Shown one piece after another: positions 18,613 to 30,062 of a DNA stretch of 64,000 nt. A program made the position numbers and the translations under genes. The notes below the pieces were generated by a model. It saw nothing but the letters and a program-made list of their open reading frames with translations, was not told the DNA's origin and ran no database searches. Source of the DNA: Micromonospora parva (GTDB lineage: Bacteria; Actinomycetota; Actinomycetes; Mycobacteriales; Micromonosporaceae); assembly GCF_000718515.1 (NCBI RefSeq), contig NZ_JNZS01000011.1, positions 62,001 to 126,000 of the forward strand, given 5' to 3'. The first letter of the stretch is position 1, and every line of letters starts with the position of its first letter.

Positions 18613-20265
18613 ATGGCCGAGCTGACCATCTCGACGGAGGAGATCCGCGGCGCCCTGGAGCGCTACGTCTCCTCCTACACGTCCGACGTCTCCCGCGAGG
18701 AGGTCGGCACCGTCGCCGACACCGGTGACGGCATCGCCCACGTCGAGGGCCTGCCCTCGACCAAGACCAACGAGCTCCTGGAGTTCGAGGACGGCACGCT
18801 CGGCGTGGCGTTGAACCTCGACGTGCGGGAGATCGGCGTCGTCGTCCTCGGTGACTCCGCCAAGCTGGAGGAGGGGCAGCGGGTCAAGCGCACCAACCGG
18901 GTGCTCTCGGTTCCGGTCGGTGACGCCTTCCTCGGCCGCGTGGTCAACGCGCTCGGCCAGCCGATCGACGGGCTCGGCGACATCGCCGACGAGGGCTACC
19001 GCGAGCTGGAGCTGCAGGCTCCGAACGTGATGTCCCGGCAGTCGGTGTTCGAGCCGCTGCAGACCGGCATCAAGGCGATCGACGCGATGACCCCGATCGG
19101 TCGGGGCCAGCGGCAGCTGATCATCGGTGACCGGAAGACGGGCAAGACCACCGTCGCCCTGGACGCCATCCTCAACCAGCGCGACAACTGGCGCACCGGC
19201 GACCCGAAGAAGCAGGTTCGCTGCATCTACGTCGCCATCGGCCAGAAGGCCTCCACCATCGCCTCGATCAAGGGGCAGCTGGAGGAGGCGGGCGCGCTGG
19301 AATACACCACCATCGTCGCCTCGCCGGCGTCCGACCCGGCCGGCTTCAAGTACCTCGCCCCGTACACCGGCTCGTCCATCGGACAGCACTGGATGTACGG
19401 CGGCAAGCACGTCCTGATCGTCTTCGACGACCTGAGCAAGCAGGCCGAGGCGTACCGGGCCGTGTCGCTGCTGCTGCGTCGCCCGCCGGGCCGTGAGGCG
19501 TACCCGGGTGACGTCTTCTACCTGCACTCCCGCCTGCTGGAGCGCTGCGCGAAGCTCTCCGACGAGCTGGGTGGCGGCTCGATGACCGGTCTGCCGATCA
19601 TCGAGACGAAGGCCAACGACATCTCGGCCTTCATCCCGACCAACGTCATCTCGATCACCGACGGCCAGATCTTCCTGGAGACCGACCTGTTCAACCAGGG
19701 CGTTCGTCCGGCGATCAACGTCGGCACCTCGGTCTCCCGGGTCGGCGGCGCCGCCCAGGTGAAGCCGATGCGCAAGGTCGCCGGCTCGCTGCGGCTCAAC
19801 CTGGCCCAGTACCGCGAGCTGGAGGCGTTCGCCGCCTTCGCCTCCGACCTGGACCGGGCCTCCCGGGCCCAGCTGGACCGCGGTGTCCGGCTGGTCGAAC
19901 TGCTCAAGCAGCCGAACTACTCGCCGTACCCGGTGCAGGAAGAGGTCGTCTCGGTCTGGGCCGGCACCGAGGGCAAGCTGGACGACATCCCGGTGGGTGA
20001 CATCCGGCGCTTCGAGGCCGAGTTCCTCCAGTACCTGCGGCACAAGCACGAGGGTGTGCTGGCCGGGATCGCCGACAACCAGTGGGGCGACGACATCGTC
20101 AGCTCGCTGGACACGGCGATCACCGAGTTCAAGCAGGTCTTCCTCAACAAGGACGAGGAGCGTCGGGTCAACGACGCACCGGCCGCCCCGCTTGAGGGCG
20201 ACGAGAACCGCGAGACGGTGACCCGCTTCCGCGACGGCGCGACCGACCGCCCGGCCGAGAGCTGA
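18613..20265 (+). CDS. atpA: ATP synthase F1 subunit alpha
   Basis: The 550-residue regulatory nucleotide-binding subunit of F1 has a P-loop ([13 protein letters not shown], ~residues 175-187), the alpha-specific VSRVGGAAQ near 375 and the [16 protein letters not shown] region. The C-terminal extension (~30 residues, acidic and Arg-rich) is longer than in E. coli and resembles the actinobacterial alpha tail linked in mycobacteria to suppression of ATP hydrolysis. The ATG follows AAGGAAGCAGAGG. Confidence 0.97.
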   Translation: MAELTISTEEIRGALERYVSSYTSDVSREEVGTVADTGDGIAHVEGLPSTKTNELLEFEDGTLGVALNLDVREIGVVVLGDSAKLEEGQRVKRTNRVLSVPVGDAFLGRVVNALGQPIDGLGDIADEGYRELELQAPNVMSRQSVFEPLQTGIKAIDAMTPIGRGQRQLIIGDRKTGKTTVALDAILNQRDNWRTGDPKKQVRCIYVAIGQKASTIASIKGQLEEAGALEYTTIVASPASDPAGFKYLAPYTGSSIGQHWMYGGKHVLIVFDDLSKQAEAYRAVSLLLRRPPGREAYPGDVFYLHSRLLERCAKLSDELGGGSMTGLPIIETKANDISAFIPTNVISITDGQIFLETDLFNQGVRPAINVGTSVSRVGGAAQVKPMRKVAGSLRLNLAQYRELEAFAAFASDLDRASRAQLDRGVRLVELLKQPNYSPYPVQEEVVSVWAGTEGKLDDIPVGDIRRFEAEFLQYLRHKHEGVLAGIADNQWGDDIVSSLDTAITEFKQVFLNKDEERRVNDAPAAPLEGDENRETVTRFRDGATDRPAES

Positions 20266-20269
20266 TCTG

Positions 20270-22635
<2,366 letters not shown>

Positions 22636-22657
22636 CCAGCCCCATCTGATCCGCAAC

Positions 22658-22694
22658 AAAAAGACTGCCCCGGCAATGCCGGGGCAGTCTTTTG
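22658..22694 (+). terminator. Strong terminator after atpD
   Basis: A near-perfect ~17-bp stem (22658-22674 with 22678-22694) with a 3-nt loop is flanked by an A-tract and a TTTT tract. This is the most canonical intrinsic terminator in the window. Confidence 0.9.
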
Positions 22695-22865
22695 TTCATG
22701 TTCGCGTCCTACCATCGTCGCGGTCCGTTACTCGTGGTCGGCACTTCCGCGACTGCCGAGCTACGGTTCGTTCCGCGCGCTCACCTGAACGAGCGTTGAT
22801 CTTTGCAACCTTTCGAGGACGTGCGCCCGTCTTTCTCGTCGTGGGCGTAACGAACGGAGATGCTC

Positions 22866-24002
22866 GTGGGTAAGGCCGGCAAGCGTGGCCGCAAGCCGTC
22901 CATCTGGCGAGGTGTGCCACGGTGGGCCAGGATCTGCACGGTGTTCGGCGCCGTGCTGACAGTGCTCAGCGGTGCGGTGCTGGTTGGCACCGAGGTGCTC
23001 ATGGCCCGCTACGAGGGGGCCGTCGGCAAGGCCGACCTGTTCGGCGACCAGGCGGCGGGTGCCCAGGCGAAGAAGAGCGAGATCAAGGGTCCGCTCAACA
23101 TCCTGCTCGTCGGCATCGACCCGCGTACGCCGACGGCCGCGCCACTGGCCGACTCGATCATGGTGCTGCACGTGCCGGCGTCGATGGACCGGGCCTACCT
23201 GTTCTCGCTGCCGCGCGACCTCTACGTGCAGATCCCAGCGTTCAAGAAGGCCGAGTTCCCGGGCGAGACCACGAAGATCAACGCTGCCATGTCGTTCGGC
23301 AGCAGGGTGCCGGGGGCCAACCCCGACGCGGCACGGGGTTTCGAGCTGCTGGCCACCACAGTGCAGAAGGTGACCGGCATCAAGCGCTTCGACGCTGGCG
23401 CGATCATCAACTTCACCGGCTTCCAGAAGATCGTCGACGCCATGGGTGGCGTCGACATGTACATCGAGCGCGACGTGAGGTCCGAGCACAAGAAGCCGGA
23501 CGGCACGCCGCGTCCGGGCAACACCCGTGGTGAGGGCTACGTCGGCCCGCAGGCGGTCTACAAGAAGGGCAACCAGCACCTGAGTGGGTGGCAGGCGTTG
23601 GACTACGTCCGGCAGCGCTACCCGAAGAACGGCGTTCCGGACTCCGACTACGGGCGGCAGCGCCACCAGCAGCAGTTCGTCAAGGCCATGGTCGGCCAGG
23701 CGTTCAGCGCCGACGTGGTGTCCAATCCCATCAAGCTGGACAAGGTGCTCCGCGCCGCCGGGCAGTCGCTGATCTTCAACGGTCGGGGAAACAGCGTGGT
23801 CGACTTCGGGATCGCCCTGAAGGACATCCGCCCGAACACCATCGAGATGATCAAGCTGCCCGGTGGTGGCGTCTTCGACGGTAAGAAGTACCTGGGTGAG
23901 CAGTTCAAGGAAGGGGTCCCGGACTTCTTCACCGCCCTGCACAACGAGCAACTCGACCCGTTCCTGCTCGAGCACCCGGAATTCGTCAACAAGGCCAAGT
24001 AG
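22866..24002 (+). CDS. LytR-CpsA-Psr (LCP) family cell-wall glycopolymer ligase
   Basis: The 378-residue protein has a short basic cytoplasmic N-terminus, one membrane helix (~22-44) and an extracytoplasmic LCP domain. Family motifs are LNILLVGIDPRT (~75-87), ADSIMVLHV, FSLPRDLYVQIP (~115-127) and LDYVRQRY near 240. LCP enzymes transfer undecaprenyl-linked glycopolymers to peptidoglycan. An ATG exists at 22860, but GGAG at 22856-22859 is 6 nt from the GTG at 22866, which is preferred. It lies between atpD and atpC, separated from each by a terminator or a promoter. A partial match to the acyl-CoA operator motif lies upstream at 22785-22800. Confidence 0.93.
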   Translation: MGKAGKRGRKPSIWRGVPRWARICTVFGAVLTVLSGAVLVGTEVLMARYEGAVGKADLFGDQAAGAQAKKSEIKGPLNILLVGIDPRTPTAAPLADSIMVLHVPASMDRAYLFSLPRDLYVQIPAFKKAEFPGETTKINAAMSFGSRVPGANPDAARGFELLATTVQKVTGIKRFDAGAIINFTGFQKIVDAMGGVDMYIERDVRSEHKKPDGTPRPGNTRGEGYVGPQAVYKKGNQHLSGWQALDYVRQRYPKNGVPDSDYGRQRHQQQFVKAMVGQAFSADVVSNPIKLDKVLRAAGQSLIFNGRGNSVVDFGIALKDIRPNTIEMIKLPGGGVFDGKKYLGEQFKEGVPDFFTALHNEQLDPFLLEHPEFVNKAK

Positions 24003-24028
24003 TCCCGGCGTCGTTGTCCCCACCCGCG

Positions 24029-24057
24029 TTGGGCGCGCCGCGCCGTCAGGCTAGACT
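24029..24057 (+). promoter_or_regulatory. Promoter for atpC
   Basis: TTGGGC (24029-24034) and TAGACT (24052-24057) are separated by exactly 17 nt, in the 88-bp gap after the LCP gene. This gives atpC its own vegetative-type promoter, with AAGGAG (24080-24085) as ribosome binding site. Confidence 0.65.
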
Positions 24058-24090
24058 TTCGGCAATCCGTAGCCGCAGCAAGGAGACAGC

Positions 24091-24372
24091 GTGGCACAGC
24101 AGCTTCACGTCGAGCTCGTCGCCGTCGAGGAGAAGGTCTGGTCCGGTGACGCCGAGATGGTCGTCGCCCGGACGACCGAGGGCGAGCTCGGTGTCCTGCC
24201 GGGGCACGCGCCGCTTCTCGGCCAGCTCGCCGAGCCCGGTCAGGTGCGCATCAAGCTCGCCGGCGGTGAGCAGGTCGCCTACGAGGTGGCCGGTGGCTTC
24301 CTCTCGGTGAGCGCCGACGGTGTCACCGTGCTGGCCGAGAGCGCTACCCCGGTCTCCGCGCAGAGCCGCTGA
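24091..24372 (+). CDS. atpC: ATP synthase F1 subunit epsilon, short form
   Basis: The 93-residue protein covers only the N-terminal beta-sandwich ([34 protein letters not shown]). The C-terminal two-helix domain that makes E. coli epsilon (139 aa) a hydrolysis inhibitor is absent. The frame ends cleanly with TGA 12 nt before the next gene, so it is a natural short form rather than a frameshift. The GTG start follows AAGGAGA. It is split from the other atp genes by the LCP gene. Confidence 0.93.
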   Translation: MAQQLHVELVAVEEKVWSGDAEMVVARTTEGELGVLPGHAPLLGQLAEPGQVRIKLAGGEQVAYEVAGGFLSVSADGVTVLAESATPVSAQSR

Positions 24373-24384
24373 GCCACACCGGGG

Positions 24385-24840
24385 ATGGAGATCGTCGAAG
24401 GTTTCGGAATCGGCGTTGTCGTCATCCTCGGCGCGCTTCTGATCCTCTTCGTCCGGCGAGCTCTGGTCACCCGCAGCGGTGGCATCATCCGGCTCAGCGT
24501 CCGGGTCTCCACCATGCTCGACGGCCGTGGCTGGTCGCCCGGCTTCGGTCGGTTCGTCGGTGACGAGCTGCGCTGGTACCGCATGTTCAGCTTCGCCATC
24601 CGGCCCAAGCGGGTGCTCTCCCGTAAAGGGCTGGCCGTGGAGCGCCGCCGGTTGCCCGAAGGTCAGGAACGATTCTCCATGCCGGCCGACTGGGTGATTC
24701 TCCGCTGTACCAGTCACCACGCACCGGTGGAGATTGCCATGGCGCGATCGACAGTTACCGGTTTTCTCTCTTGGCTCGAGGCCGCCCCTCCGGGGGCGGT
24801 CTCGCCGCGTATGGCCTCCCAGGACTGGCCTGCTGCCTGA
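24385..24840 (+). CDS. DUF2550 membrane-anchored protein
   Basis: The 151-residue protein has one N-terminal membrane helix (~6-26) and a small basic soluble domain with GDELRWYRMFSF, RRLPEGQERF and WVILRC. This matches DUF2550, a family that follows atpC in many actinobacteria; function unknown. It starts 12 nt after atpC and is probably cotranscribed with it. Confidence 0.85.
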   Translation: MEIVEGFGIGVVVILGALLILFVRRALVTRSGGIIRLSVRVSTMLDGRGWSPGFGRFVGDELRWYRMFSFAIRPKRVLSRKGLAVERRRLPEGQERFSMPADWVILRCTSHHAPVEIAMARSTVTGFLSWLEAAPPGAVSPRMASQDWPAA

Positions 24841-24865
24841 TCTGCTCTTCGGCCGGTTGCTCTTT

Positions 24866-24943
24866 CGGGTTTCCGGGGCAGCCCGCCCGGCTCCGGGCGG
24901 TCAGGCTTGATCCCTGCGCCGGGCGGGCTGCCCCGGAAACCCG
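24866..24943. repeat. Perfect 26-bp inverted repeat downstream of DUF2550
   Basis: Arms 24866-24891 and 24918-24943 (starting CGGGTTTCCGGGGCAGCCCG) are exactly complementary over 26 bp around a 26-nt centre. It may terminate the atpC unit. No copy was noticed elsewhere in the window. It lies in a 399-bp gene-free stretch (24841-25239) that also holds the family C palindrome at 25037; I see no gene in the rest of the gap. Confidence 0.85.
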
Positions 24944-25036
24944 TCCGCCACGCCGTGCGTCGTTCCGGCGTGGTTATCAATCCCCTGCCTTTGCCTGAGA
25001 AAGTCGAGTCTCGCCTGTTCAGTGGCCGGGCGCGGT

Positions 25037-25111
25037 GATCGACTCGGGTTTCTTGAAACCGTGGTGTCCTGGTGGCCAGGATGGCCCGACTTCATGGAAC
25101 CCGAGTCGATC
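25037..25111. repeat. Intergenic palindrome, family C (GATCGACTCGGG type), copy 1
   Basis: The arm GATCGACTCGGGTTTCTTGAA begins at 25037 and its complement lies at 25091-25111, with 19 of 21 positions matching. An identical left arm occurs at 59993. Confidence 0.8.
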
Positions 25112-25239
25112 TAGACACTGAACCGTCAGGAGGTCAGCCCTGGCCGTGGCGGGGCGCCGGAGGACGAGTCGGCCTTGGCGACGCGTGGCAGCGGTCAGAT
25201 CGGGAATCCCCCTCTTGACGTGGTGCGGAGTGCCGACGT

Positions 25240-25812
25240 TCAGCGCTTGCCGCCCGGCACCCATAGCACATCTCCTGCCGGATTTGCCGTTCTTGACAGG
25301 ATAAAGAGCAGATCGGAGAGCCGGTTGAGATACTTTGCCGGGAGCGTGCTGGTTCGGTCCGGATCGTGGGCCACCAGCGCCCACGCCGCCCGTTCGGCAC
25401 GCCGGGCGACGGTCCGCGCCACGTGCAGCAGCGCCGCGCCTGCGGTGCCGCCGGGGAGGATGAAGGAGTCGAGCTTGCTCAGGCGTGCGTTGTACTCGTC
25501 GCACCAGCCCTCCAGGCGCTCGACGTACTCCTCGGTCACCCGCAGCGGCGGGTACTTCGGCTCCGGCTCGACCGGGGTGGACAGGTCGGCGCCGACGTCG
25601 AACAGGTCGTTCTGCACCGACCCCAGCACGCCGCGAAGCTCCCCGTCGAGGTTTCCCAGCGCGAGGGCGACGCCGATCGCCGCGTTGCACTCGTCGACAT
25701 CCGCGTACGCGGCGATCCGCGGATCGGTTTTCGGCACCTGCTCGTTGTTGCTCAGCCTGGTCATGCCGGCGTCGCCGGCCTTGGTGTAGATGCGCGTGAG
25801 GTGGACGGCCAT
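25240..25812 (-). CDS. Cob(I)yrinic acid a,c-diamide adenosyltransferase, PduO type
   Basis: The 190-residue ATP:cob(I)alamin adenosyltransferase makes adenosylcobalamin, the cofactor of the two acyl-CoA mutases encoded in this window. Motifs are [10 protein letters not shown] (residues ~9-18), DECNAAIG near 42, FILPGGTAG near 116, ARRAERAAW near 135 and NRLSDLLF near 164. The start [11 protein letters not shown] at 25812 is the natural one; the open frame runs further but upstream sequence does not belong. It diverges from murA, and the two ATG codons overlap on opposite strands. Confidence 0.94.
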   Translation of the reverse strand: MAVHLTRIYTKAGDAGMTRLSNNEQVPKTDPRIAAYADVDECNAAIGVALALGNLDGELRGVLGSVQNDLFDVGADLSTPVEPEPKYPPLRVTEEYVERLEGWCDEYNARLSKLDSFILPGGTAGAALLHVARTVARRAERAAWALVAHDPDRTSTLPAKYLNRLSDLLFILSRTANPAGDVLWVPGGKR

Positions 25813-27253
25813 GACGCACAGCCTACGGATACCCGACCTGACGATCCCGGCGCGGCCGGACAGCACCGCCGGCTGGCCGGTGGTGGTGGGCCCCGGCGAC
25901 GCCGGCGATCCGGCGGTCAACGACGTCGACGTCATCCGGGTCCGCGGTGACGCCCGACTGGCCGGCACCGTGCACGTGGTCGGTGCCAAGAACTCGGCGT
26001 TGAAGCTGATGGCGGCGGCGCTGCTCGCCCCCGGCCGCAGCGTGATCACCAACGTGCCCCGGATCACCGACATCGCGATCATGGGGGAGGTGCTGCGCCG
26101 ACTGGGCTGCGACGTCCAGTTCGACGCGGACGACCCGGTCGACCCGATGGTCGCTCGTGGTGGCGTGGCCCGGTCCCGGTCGGTGACGATCGACGTACCC
26201 GAACAGCCGGGCGCGGAGGCCGACTACGACCTGGTCCGCCGGTTGCGCGCGTCGATCTGCGTGCTCGGCCCGCTGCTGGCGCGCCGGGGGTACGTGCGGG
26301 TGGCCCATCCCGGCGGCGACGCGATCGGGTCGCGGGGGTTGGACATGCACATCTCCGGGCTGACCCGGATGGGCGCCGAGATCTCCGGTGAGCACGGGTT
26401 CGTCATCGCGTCCGCCCCGCACGGGCTGCGTGGCGCGGACATCATGCTGGACTTTCCCAGCGTCGGCGCCACCGAGAACCTGGTGATGGCGGCGGTGCTG
26501 GCCCAGGGCACCACGATGATCGACAATGCGGCGCGCGAGCCGGAGATCGTCGACATCTGCACGATGCTCAACCAGATGGGCGCGCGCATCGCCGGCGCGG
26601 GCACGTCCACGTTGCGGATCACCGGTGTGCCCGGTCTGCGCCCGGTGCGCCACGCCACGGTGGGGGACCGGATCGTTGCCGGCACCTGGGCGTTCGGCGC
26701 GGCGATGACCCGGGGCGACGTGACGGTGACCGGGCTGGACCCGGCCTTCCTGGAGGTCGCGCTGGACAAGGTGGTCGCCGCCGGCGGGCTGGTGGAGACG
26801 CGGGGGGACGGCTTCCGGGTACGGATGGACGAGCGGCCCCGGGCGGTGGACGTGGTGACGCTGCCGTACCCCGGCTTCGCCACCGACCTGCTGCCGATGG
26901 CGATCGGGCTGGCGGCGGTCAGTGACGGCGCGTCGCTGATCACCGAGAACATCTTCGACGGCCGGTTCATGTTCGCCAACGAGATGATGCGGCTCGGCGC
27001 GGACATCAAGACCGACGGGCATCACGCCGTGGTCCGGGGACGGGACCGGCTCTCCGGCGCCCCGGTGCGGGCCACCGACATCCGTGCCGGCGCGGGGCTG
27101 ATCATCGCCGGGCTCTGCGCGGACGGGGTCACCGAGGTTTCCCACGTGCATCACGTCGACCGGGGCTACCCGGACTTCGTGGCCGACCTGCGGGCGCTCG
27201 GGGTGGCTGTCGAGCGGGGCACCACGCCGGAGGAGCCGGCGCTGGAGATCTGA
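25811..27253 (+). CDS. murA: UDP-N-acetylglucosamine 1-carboxyvinyltransferase
   Basis: The enzyme makes UDP-GlcNAc-enolpyruvate, the first committed step of peptidoglycan synthesis. The EPSP-synthase-like fold has [17 protein letters not shown] near the N-terminus. The active-site loop reads PGGDAIGSR, with Asp where most MurA proteins have the fosfomycin-binding Cys (PGGCAIG). The same Cys-to-Asp change is known in Mycobacterium tuberculosis and gives intrinsic fosfomycin resistance. The start is uncertain. The ATG at 25811 gives 480 residues but overlaps the divergent adenosyltransferase start; GTG codons at 25880-25886 would leave room for a promoter and still precede the conserved domain. 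Confidence 0.93.
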   Translation: MTHSLRIPDLTIPARPDSTAGWPVVVGPGDAGDPAVNDVDVIRVRGDARLAGTVHVVGAKNSALKLMAAALLAPGRSVITNVPRITDIAIMGEVLRRLGCDVQFDADDPVDPMVARGGVARSRSVTIDVPEQPGAEADYDLVRRLRASICVLGPLLARRGYVRVAHPGGDAIGSRGLDMHISGLTRMGAEISGEHGFVIASAPHGLRGADIMLDFPSVGATENLVMAAVLAQGTTMIDNAAREPEIVDICTMLNQMGARIAGAGTSTLRITGVPGLRPVRHATVGDRIVAGTWAFGAAMTRGDVTVTGLDPAFLEVALDKVVAAGGLVETRGDGFRVRMDERPRAVDVVTLPYPGFATDLLPMAIGLAAVSDGASLITENIFDGRFMFANEMMRLGADIKTDGHHAVVRGRDRLSGAPVRATDIRAGAGLIIAGLCADGVTEVSHVHHVDRGYPDFVADLRALGVAVERGTTPEEPALEI

Positions 27254-27285
27254 GGTCGGCTCTCAGCGACCCGTCCCGACCGCCA

Positions 27286-27302
27286 CTTAGCCATCGTTCA
27301 GG
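27286..27302. promoter_or_regulatory. Acyl-CoA regulon operator, site 1 (hbd)
   Basis: CTTAGCCATCGTTCAGG, whose complement is CCTGAACGATGGCTAAG, matches the motif shared by six promoters in this window. It lies 10 nt upstream of a possible -10 box TAGGGT (27312-27317), over the -35 position, ahead of the 3-hydroxybutyryl-CoA dehydrogenase gene. Confidence 0.7.
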
Positions 27303-27353
27303 CTCGCCGACTAGGGTGCAGGCAGGCACTCAATCGCAGCGAGGGAGAAGCAG

Positions 27354-28202
27354 ATGGCGGGTCGACTCGCGGTCGTCGGGGCCGGGCTGATGGGCTCCGG
27401 CATCGCCCAGGTGGCGGCGCAGGCGGGCTGGCAGGTGACGCTGCGCGACCTGGACGACGCGGCCACCACCCGGGGTCTGGGCGGCATTCGGAAGTCACTG
27501 GAGAAGTTCGCCGAGAAGGGCAAGATCGAGGCGTCCGAGGTCGAGGCGACGCTGGCGCGGATCACGCCGACCACCGACCTGGAGGCGGCGGCGGACGCGG
27601 ACATCGTGGTCGAGGCGGTCTTCGAGCGCCTGGAGATCAAGCACGAGGTGTTCCGTGCCCTGGACAAGATCTGCAAGTCCGACGCGGTGCTCGCCACCAA
27701 CACCTCGGCCATCCCGGTCACCCAGATCGCTGCGGTGACCGAGCGGCCCGAGGCGGTCGTCGGCACCCACTTCTTCTCCCCGGTGCCGATGATGCAGCTC
27801 TGCGAGCTGGTTCGCGGCTACAAGACCACCGACGCCACCCTGGACACCGCGCGGGCCTTCGCCGAGGAGATCGGCAAGACGGTCGTGGTGGTCAACCGGG
27901 ACATCGCCGGTTTCGTCACCACCCGGCTGATCTCCGCCCTGGTGATGGAGGCGGTCAAGCTGGTCGAGTCCGGCGTGGTGTCGGCGGAGGACCTGGACAC
28001 CGCCTGCCGGCTGGGCTTCGGGCACGCCATGGGTCCGCTGGCCACCACCGACCTGACCGGCGTGGACGTGCTGCTGCACGCCTCGAAGAACATCTACACC
28101 GACACGGCCGACGAGAAGTTCTTCCCGCCGGAGCTGCTCCAGCGGATGGTCACCGCCGGTGACCTGGGCCGCAAGACCGGCAAGGGCTTCTACACGTACT
28201 GA
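27354..28202 (+). CDS. 3-hydroxybutyryl-CoA dehydrogenase
   Basis: The 282-residue NAD(P)-dependent enzyme reduces acetoacetyl-CoA to 3-hydroxybutyryl-CoA or works in reverse. The Rossmann motif is VVGAGLMGSGIAQ (residues 6-18). NTSAIPVT (~123), the catalytic GTHFFSPVPMM (~139, His) and GFGHAMGPLA near 227 are typical of the Hbd/PaaH/FadB2 group. GAGGGAGAAG precedes the ATG. The upstream operator places it in the same regulon as Ccr and ethylmalonyl-CoA mutase, supporting a role in the ethylmalonyl-CoA route. Confidence 0.93.
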   Translation: MAGRLAVVGAGLMGSGIAQVAAQAGWQVTLRDLDDAATTRGLGGIRKSLEKFAEKGKIEASEVEATLARITPTTDLEAAADADIVVEAVFERLEIKHEVFRALDKICKSDAVLATNTSAIPVTQIAAVTERPEAVVGTHFFSPVPMMQLCELVRGYKTTDATLDTARAFAEEIGKTVVVVNRDIAGFVTTRLISALVMEAVKLVESGVVSAEDLDTACRLGFGHAMGPLATTDLTGVDVLLHASKNIYTDTADEKFFPPELLQRMVTAGDLGRKTGKGFYTY

Positions 28203-28210
28203 GGTGTGGC

Positions 28211-28236
28211 GGCCGGGGCGGTCAACCGCCCCGGCC
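28211..28236. terminator. Bidirectional hairpin between hbd and the ABC permease
   Basis: GGCCGGGGCGGT (28211-28222) pairs with 28225-28236 in the 40-bp gap between two convergent genes. Confidence 0.7.
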
Positions 28237-28242
28237 GGCCGC

Positions 28243-29088
28243 TCAGCCGTCGCGCTTGGTGGTCCAGCGGAAGGTGGTCAGGCAGACCACCAGGCCGATC
28301 ACGCACCACAGGGCGAGCACCAGCGCCACCCGGCCCAGCTCGAACGACCCGCCCGGCTCCTGGGCGCCGAAGCTTTCCGGCAGGAAGACCGCCCGCAGCC
28401 CCTGGCACATCCACTTGAGCGGGAACAGCGCCGCCACCTGCTGCATCCAGGTGGGCAGGTCGGTGAAGACGAAGAACACCCCGGAGATGAACTGAAGGAT
28501 CAGCGAGACCGGGGTGACCACCGCCGAGCCGCTGCGGGCGGTGCGGGCCAGCGACGAGATGGCGATGCCGGACAGGGTGCACGCGGTCACCCCGAGCACG
28601 GCGACCCAGCCGAAGGTAAGCCACTTCCCGGCGGTGCCCGGCAGGTCGAGGTCGAACAGCGCCACCGCGAAGGCCAGCAGCAGCGCCGTCTCGGCGATGC
28701 CGATCACGATCACCATGATCACCTTGCCGGCGAACCAGACCCACTTCGGCATCGGCGTGCCCCGGTAGCGCTTGAGCACGCCCCGATCCCGTTCGACGGG
28801 GATCCAGATACCGAGGTTCTGGAAGCTCACCGTCATCAGGCCGGTCGCGATCATGCCGGTGATGAAGTACTGGGTGAACTTCACTCCGCCGCCGATCGTC
28901 CCGTCGAAGATCGACGCGAAGATCAGGATCATGATGACCGGGAACCCCATCGTGAAGACGACGGACTCCCGGCTGCGCAGGAACTGGGTGATCTCCAGTC
29001 GGCCCTGGCGCAGGGCGAGCGCGCCGGCGCCCGGCCGCCGGCCGCGGGTCGCGGTGACCGGCGTCGCCGGCTTCGTCGTGGTCGTCAT
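28243..29088 (-). CDS. ABC-2 type transporter permease
   Basis: The 281-residue protein has six hydrophobic segments and the ABC-2 permease layout, with a first helix after a basic N-terminus (ESVVFTMGFPVIMILIF) and YFITGMIATGLMTVSFQNLG mid-protein. It starts within the stop codon of the ATPase gene (ATGA overlap), so the two form one exporter operon. Substrate unknown; drug or lipid export is typical of this type. Confidence 0.9.
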   Translation of the reverse strand: MTTTTKPATPVTATRGRRPGAGALALRQGRLEITQFLRSRESVVFTMGFPVIMILIFASIFDGTIGGGVKFTQYFITGMIATGLMTVSFQNLGIWIPVERDRGVLKRYRGTPMPKWVWFAGKVIMVIVIGIAETALLLAFAVALFDLDLPGTAGKWLTFGWVAVLGVTACTLSGIAISSLARTARSGSAVVTPVSLILQFISGVFFVFTDLPTWMQQVAALFPLKWMCQGLRAVFLPESFGAQEPGGSFELGRVALVLALWCVIGLVVCLTTFRWTTKRDG

Positions 29089-29936
29089 CGCGAGTGTCCG
29101 ATCATCGTGAGGTAGACGTCCTCCAGGGTCGGCCGGGTCACCGTGAGACCGGGGACCTCACCGCCGTGGCGCGCGGCGAGGTCGGCCACGAAGGCCGTCG
29201 GCGTCGCGGTCTGCGCGCTCTCCACTGTCCCTTCCGGGGTACGCCAGGAGACCGTGGCGAGGGCCTCCTGTCGATTGCCCAGCCGGTTGGGAGCGGCCAC
29301 CTCCACCAGTCGACCGCCGGCGATCACGCCGACCCGGTCGGCGAGGGCCTCGGCCTCGTCCAGGTAGTGGGTGGTGAGCACGATGGTGGTGCCGGCGGCC
29401 GCGAGGTCGCGGATCAGCTCCCAGAACTCGCGGCGGGCCTCCGGGTCGAAGCCGGTGGTCGGCTCGTCGAGGAAGAGCAGCTCCGGTCGGCCGATGATGC
29501 CCAGCGCCACGTCCAGGCGGCGCTTCTGCCCGCCGGAGAGGGTGTGCGTCCGGGCCTTCGCCTTGCCGGCCAACCCGACCCGCTCGATCACCTTCGCCGG
29601 GTCGTCGGCGTCGGCATAGAAGCCGGAGAAGTGCCGAATCACCTCGGCCACTGTCAGCTCGTCGAACTCGCCGGTGCCCTGGAGCACGATGCCGACCCGG
29701 GAGCGCCAGTCGATGTCCGGGTGGGCCGGGTCCGCGCCGAGCACGGAGACCTCGCCGGCATCCCGGTGCCGGTAACCCTCCAGGATCTCCACGGTGGTGG
29801 TCTTGCCGGCGCCGTTCGGGCCGAGCAACGCGAACACCTCGCCGCGGTGCACGTCGAGATCCACGCCCGCCACCGCTACGTTGTCGCCGTACGCCTTGCG
29901 CAGCCCACGTACGGAGATGGCCAGCTCGTCATCCAT
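29085..29936 (-). CDS. ABC transporter ATP-binding protein
   Basis: The 283-residue ATPase of a DrrA-like exporter has Walker A GPNGAGKTT (~41-49), signature LSGGQKRR (~137), Walker B LLFLDEPT (~157) and H-loop TTHYLDEA (~192), plus a C-terminal domain typical of the group. The start MDDELAISVRGL at 29936 is preferred over a 26-residue longer frame. No clear Shine-Dalgarno is seen. It heads the two-gene operon with the permease, divergent from ethylmalonyl-CoA mutase. Confidence 0.92.
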   Translation of the reverse strand: MDDELAISVRGLRKAYGDNVAVAGVDLDVHRGEVFALLGPNGAGKTTTVEILEGYRHRDAGEVSVLGADPAHPDIDWRSRVGIVLQGTGEFDELTVAEVIRHFSGFYADADDPAKVIERVGLAGKAKARTHTLSGGQKRRLDVALGIIGRPELLFLDEPTTGFDPEARREFWELIRDLAAAGTTIVLTTHYLDEAEALADRVGVIAGGRLVEVAAPNRLGNRQEALATVSWRTPEGTVESAQTATPTAFVADLAARHGGEVPGLTVTRPTLEDVYLTMIGHSR

Positions 29937-30062
29937 GCCGTCCAGTGTGCGTCCTGACCCGGCCCGCATGGTGCCCGGGGTGTGGCGGTCCGCGCCACTG
30001 CGGGAACTTGACACCCGGACGTCCCCGACATGGACCTGTGTGGTTTTGCACAGCCCTTTTTA

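Noticed and set aside
22785..22800. CTGAACGAGCGTTGAT upstream of the LCP gene as a seventh acyl-CoA operator
   Set aside because: It matches the left half well but the CTAAG end poorly, and the LCP gene has no link to acyl-CoA metabolism. Kept only as a weak candidate.
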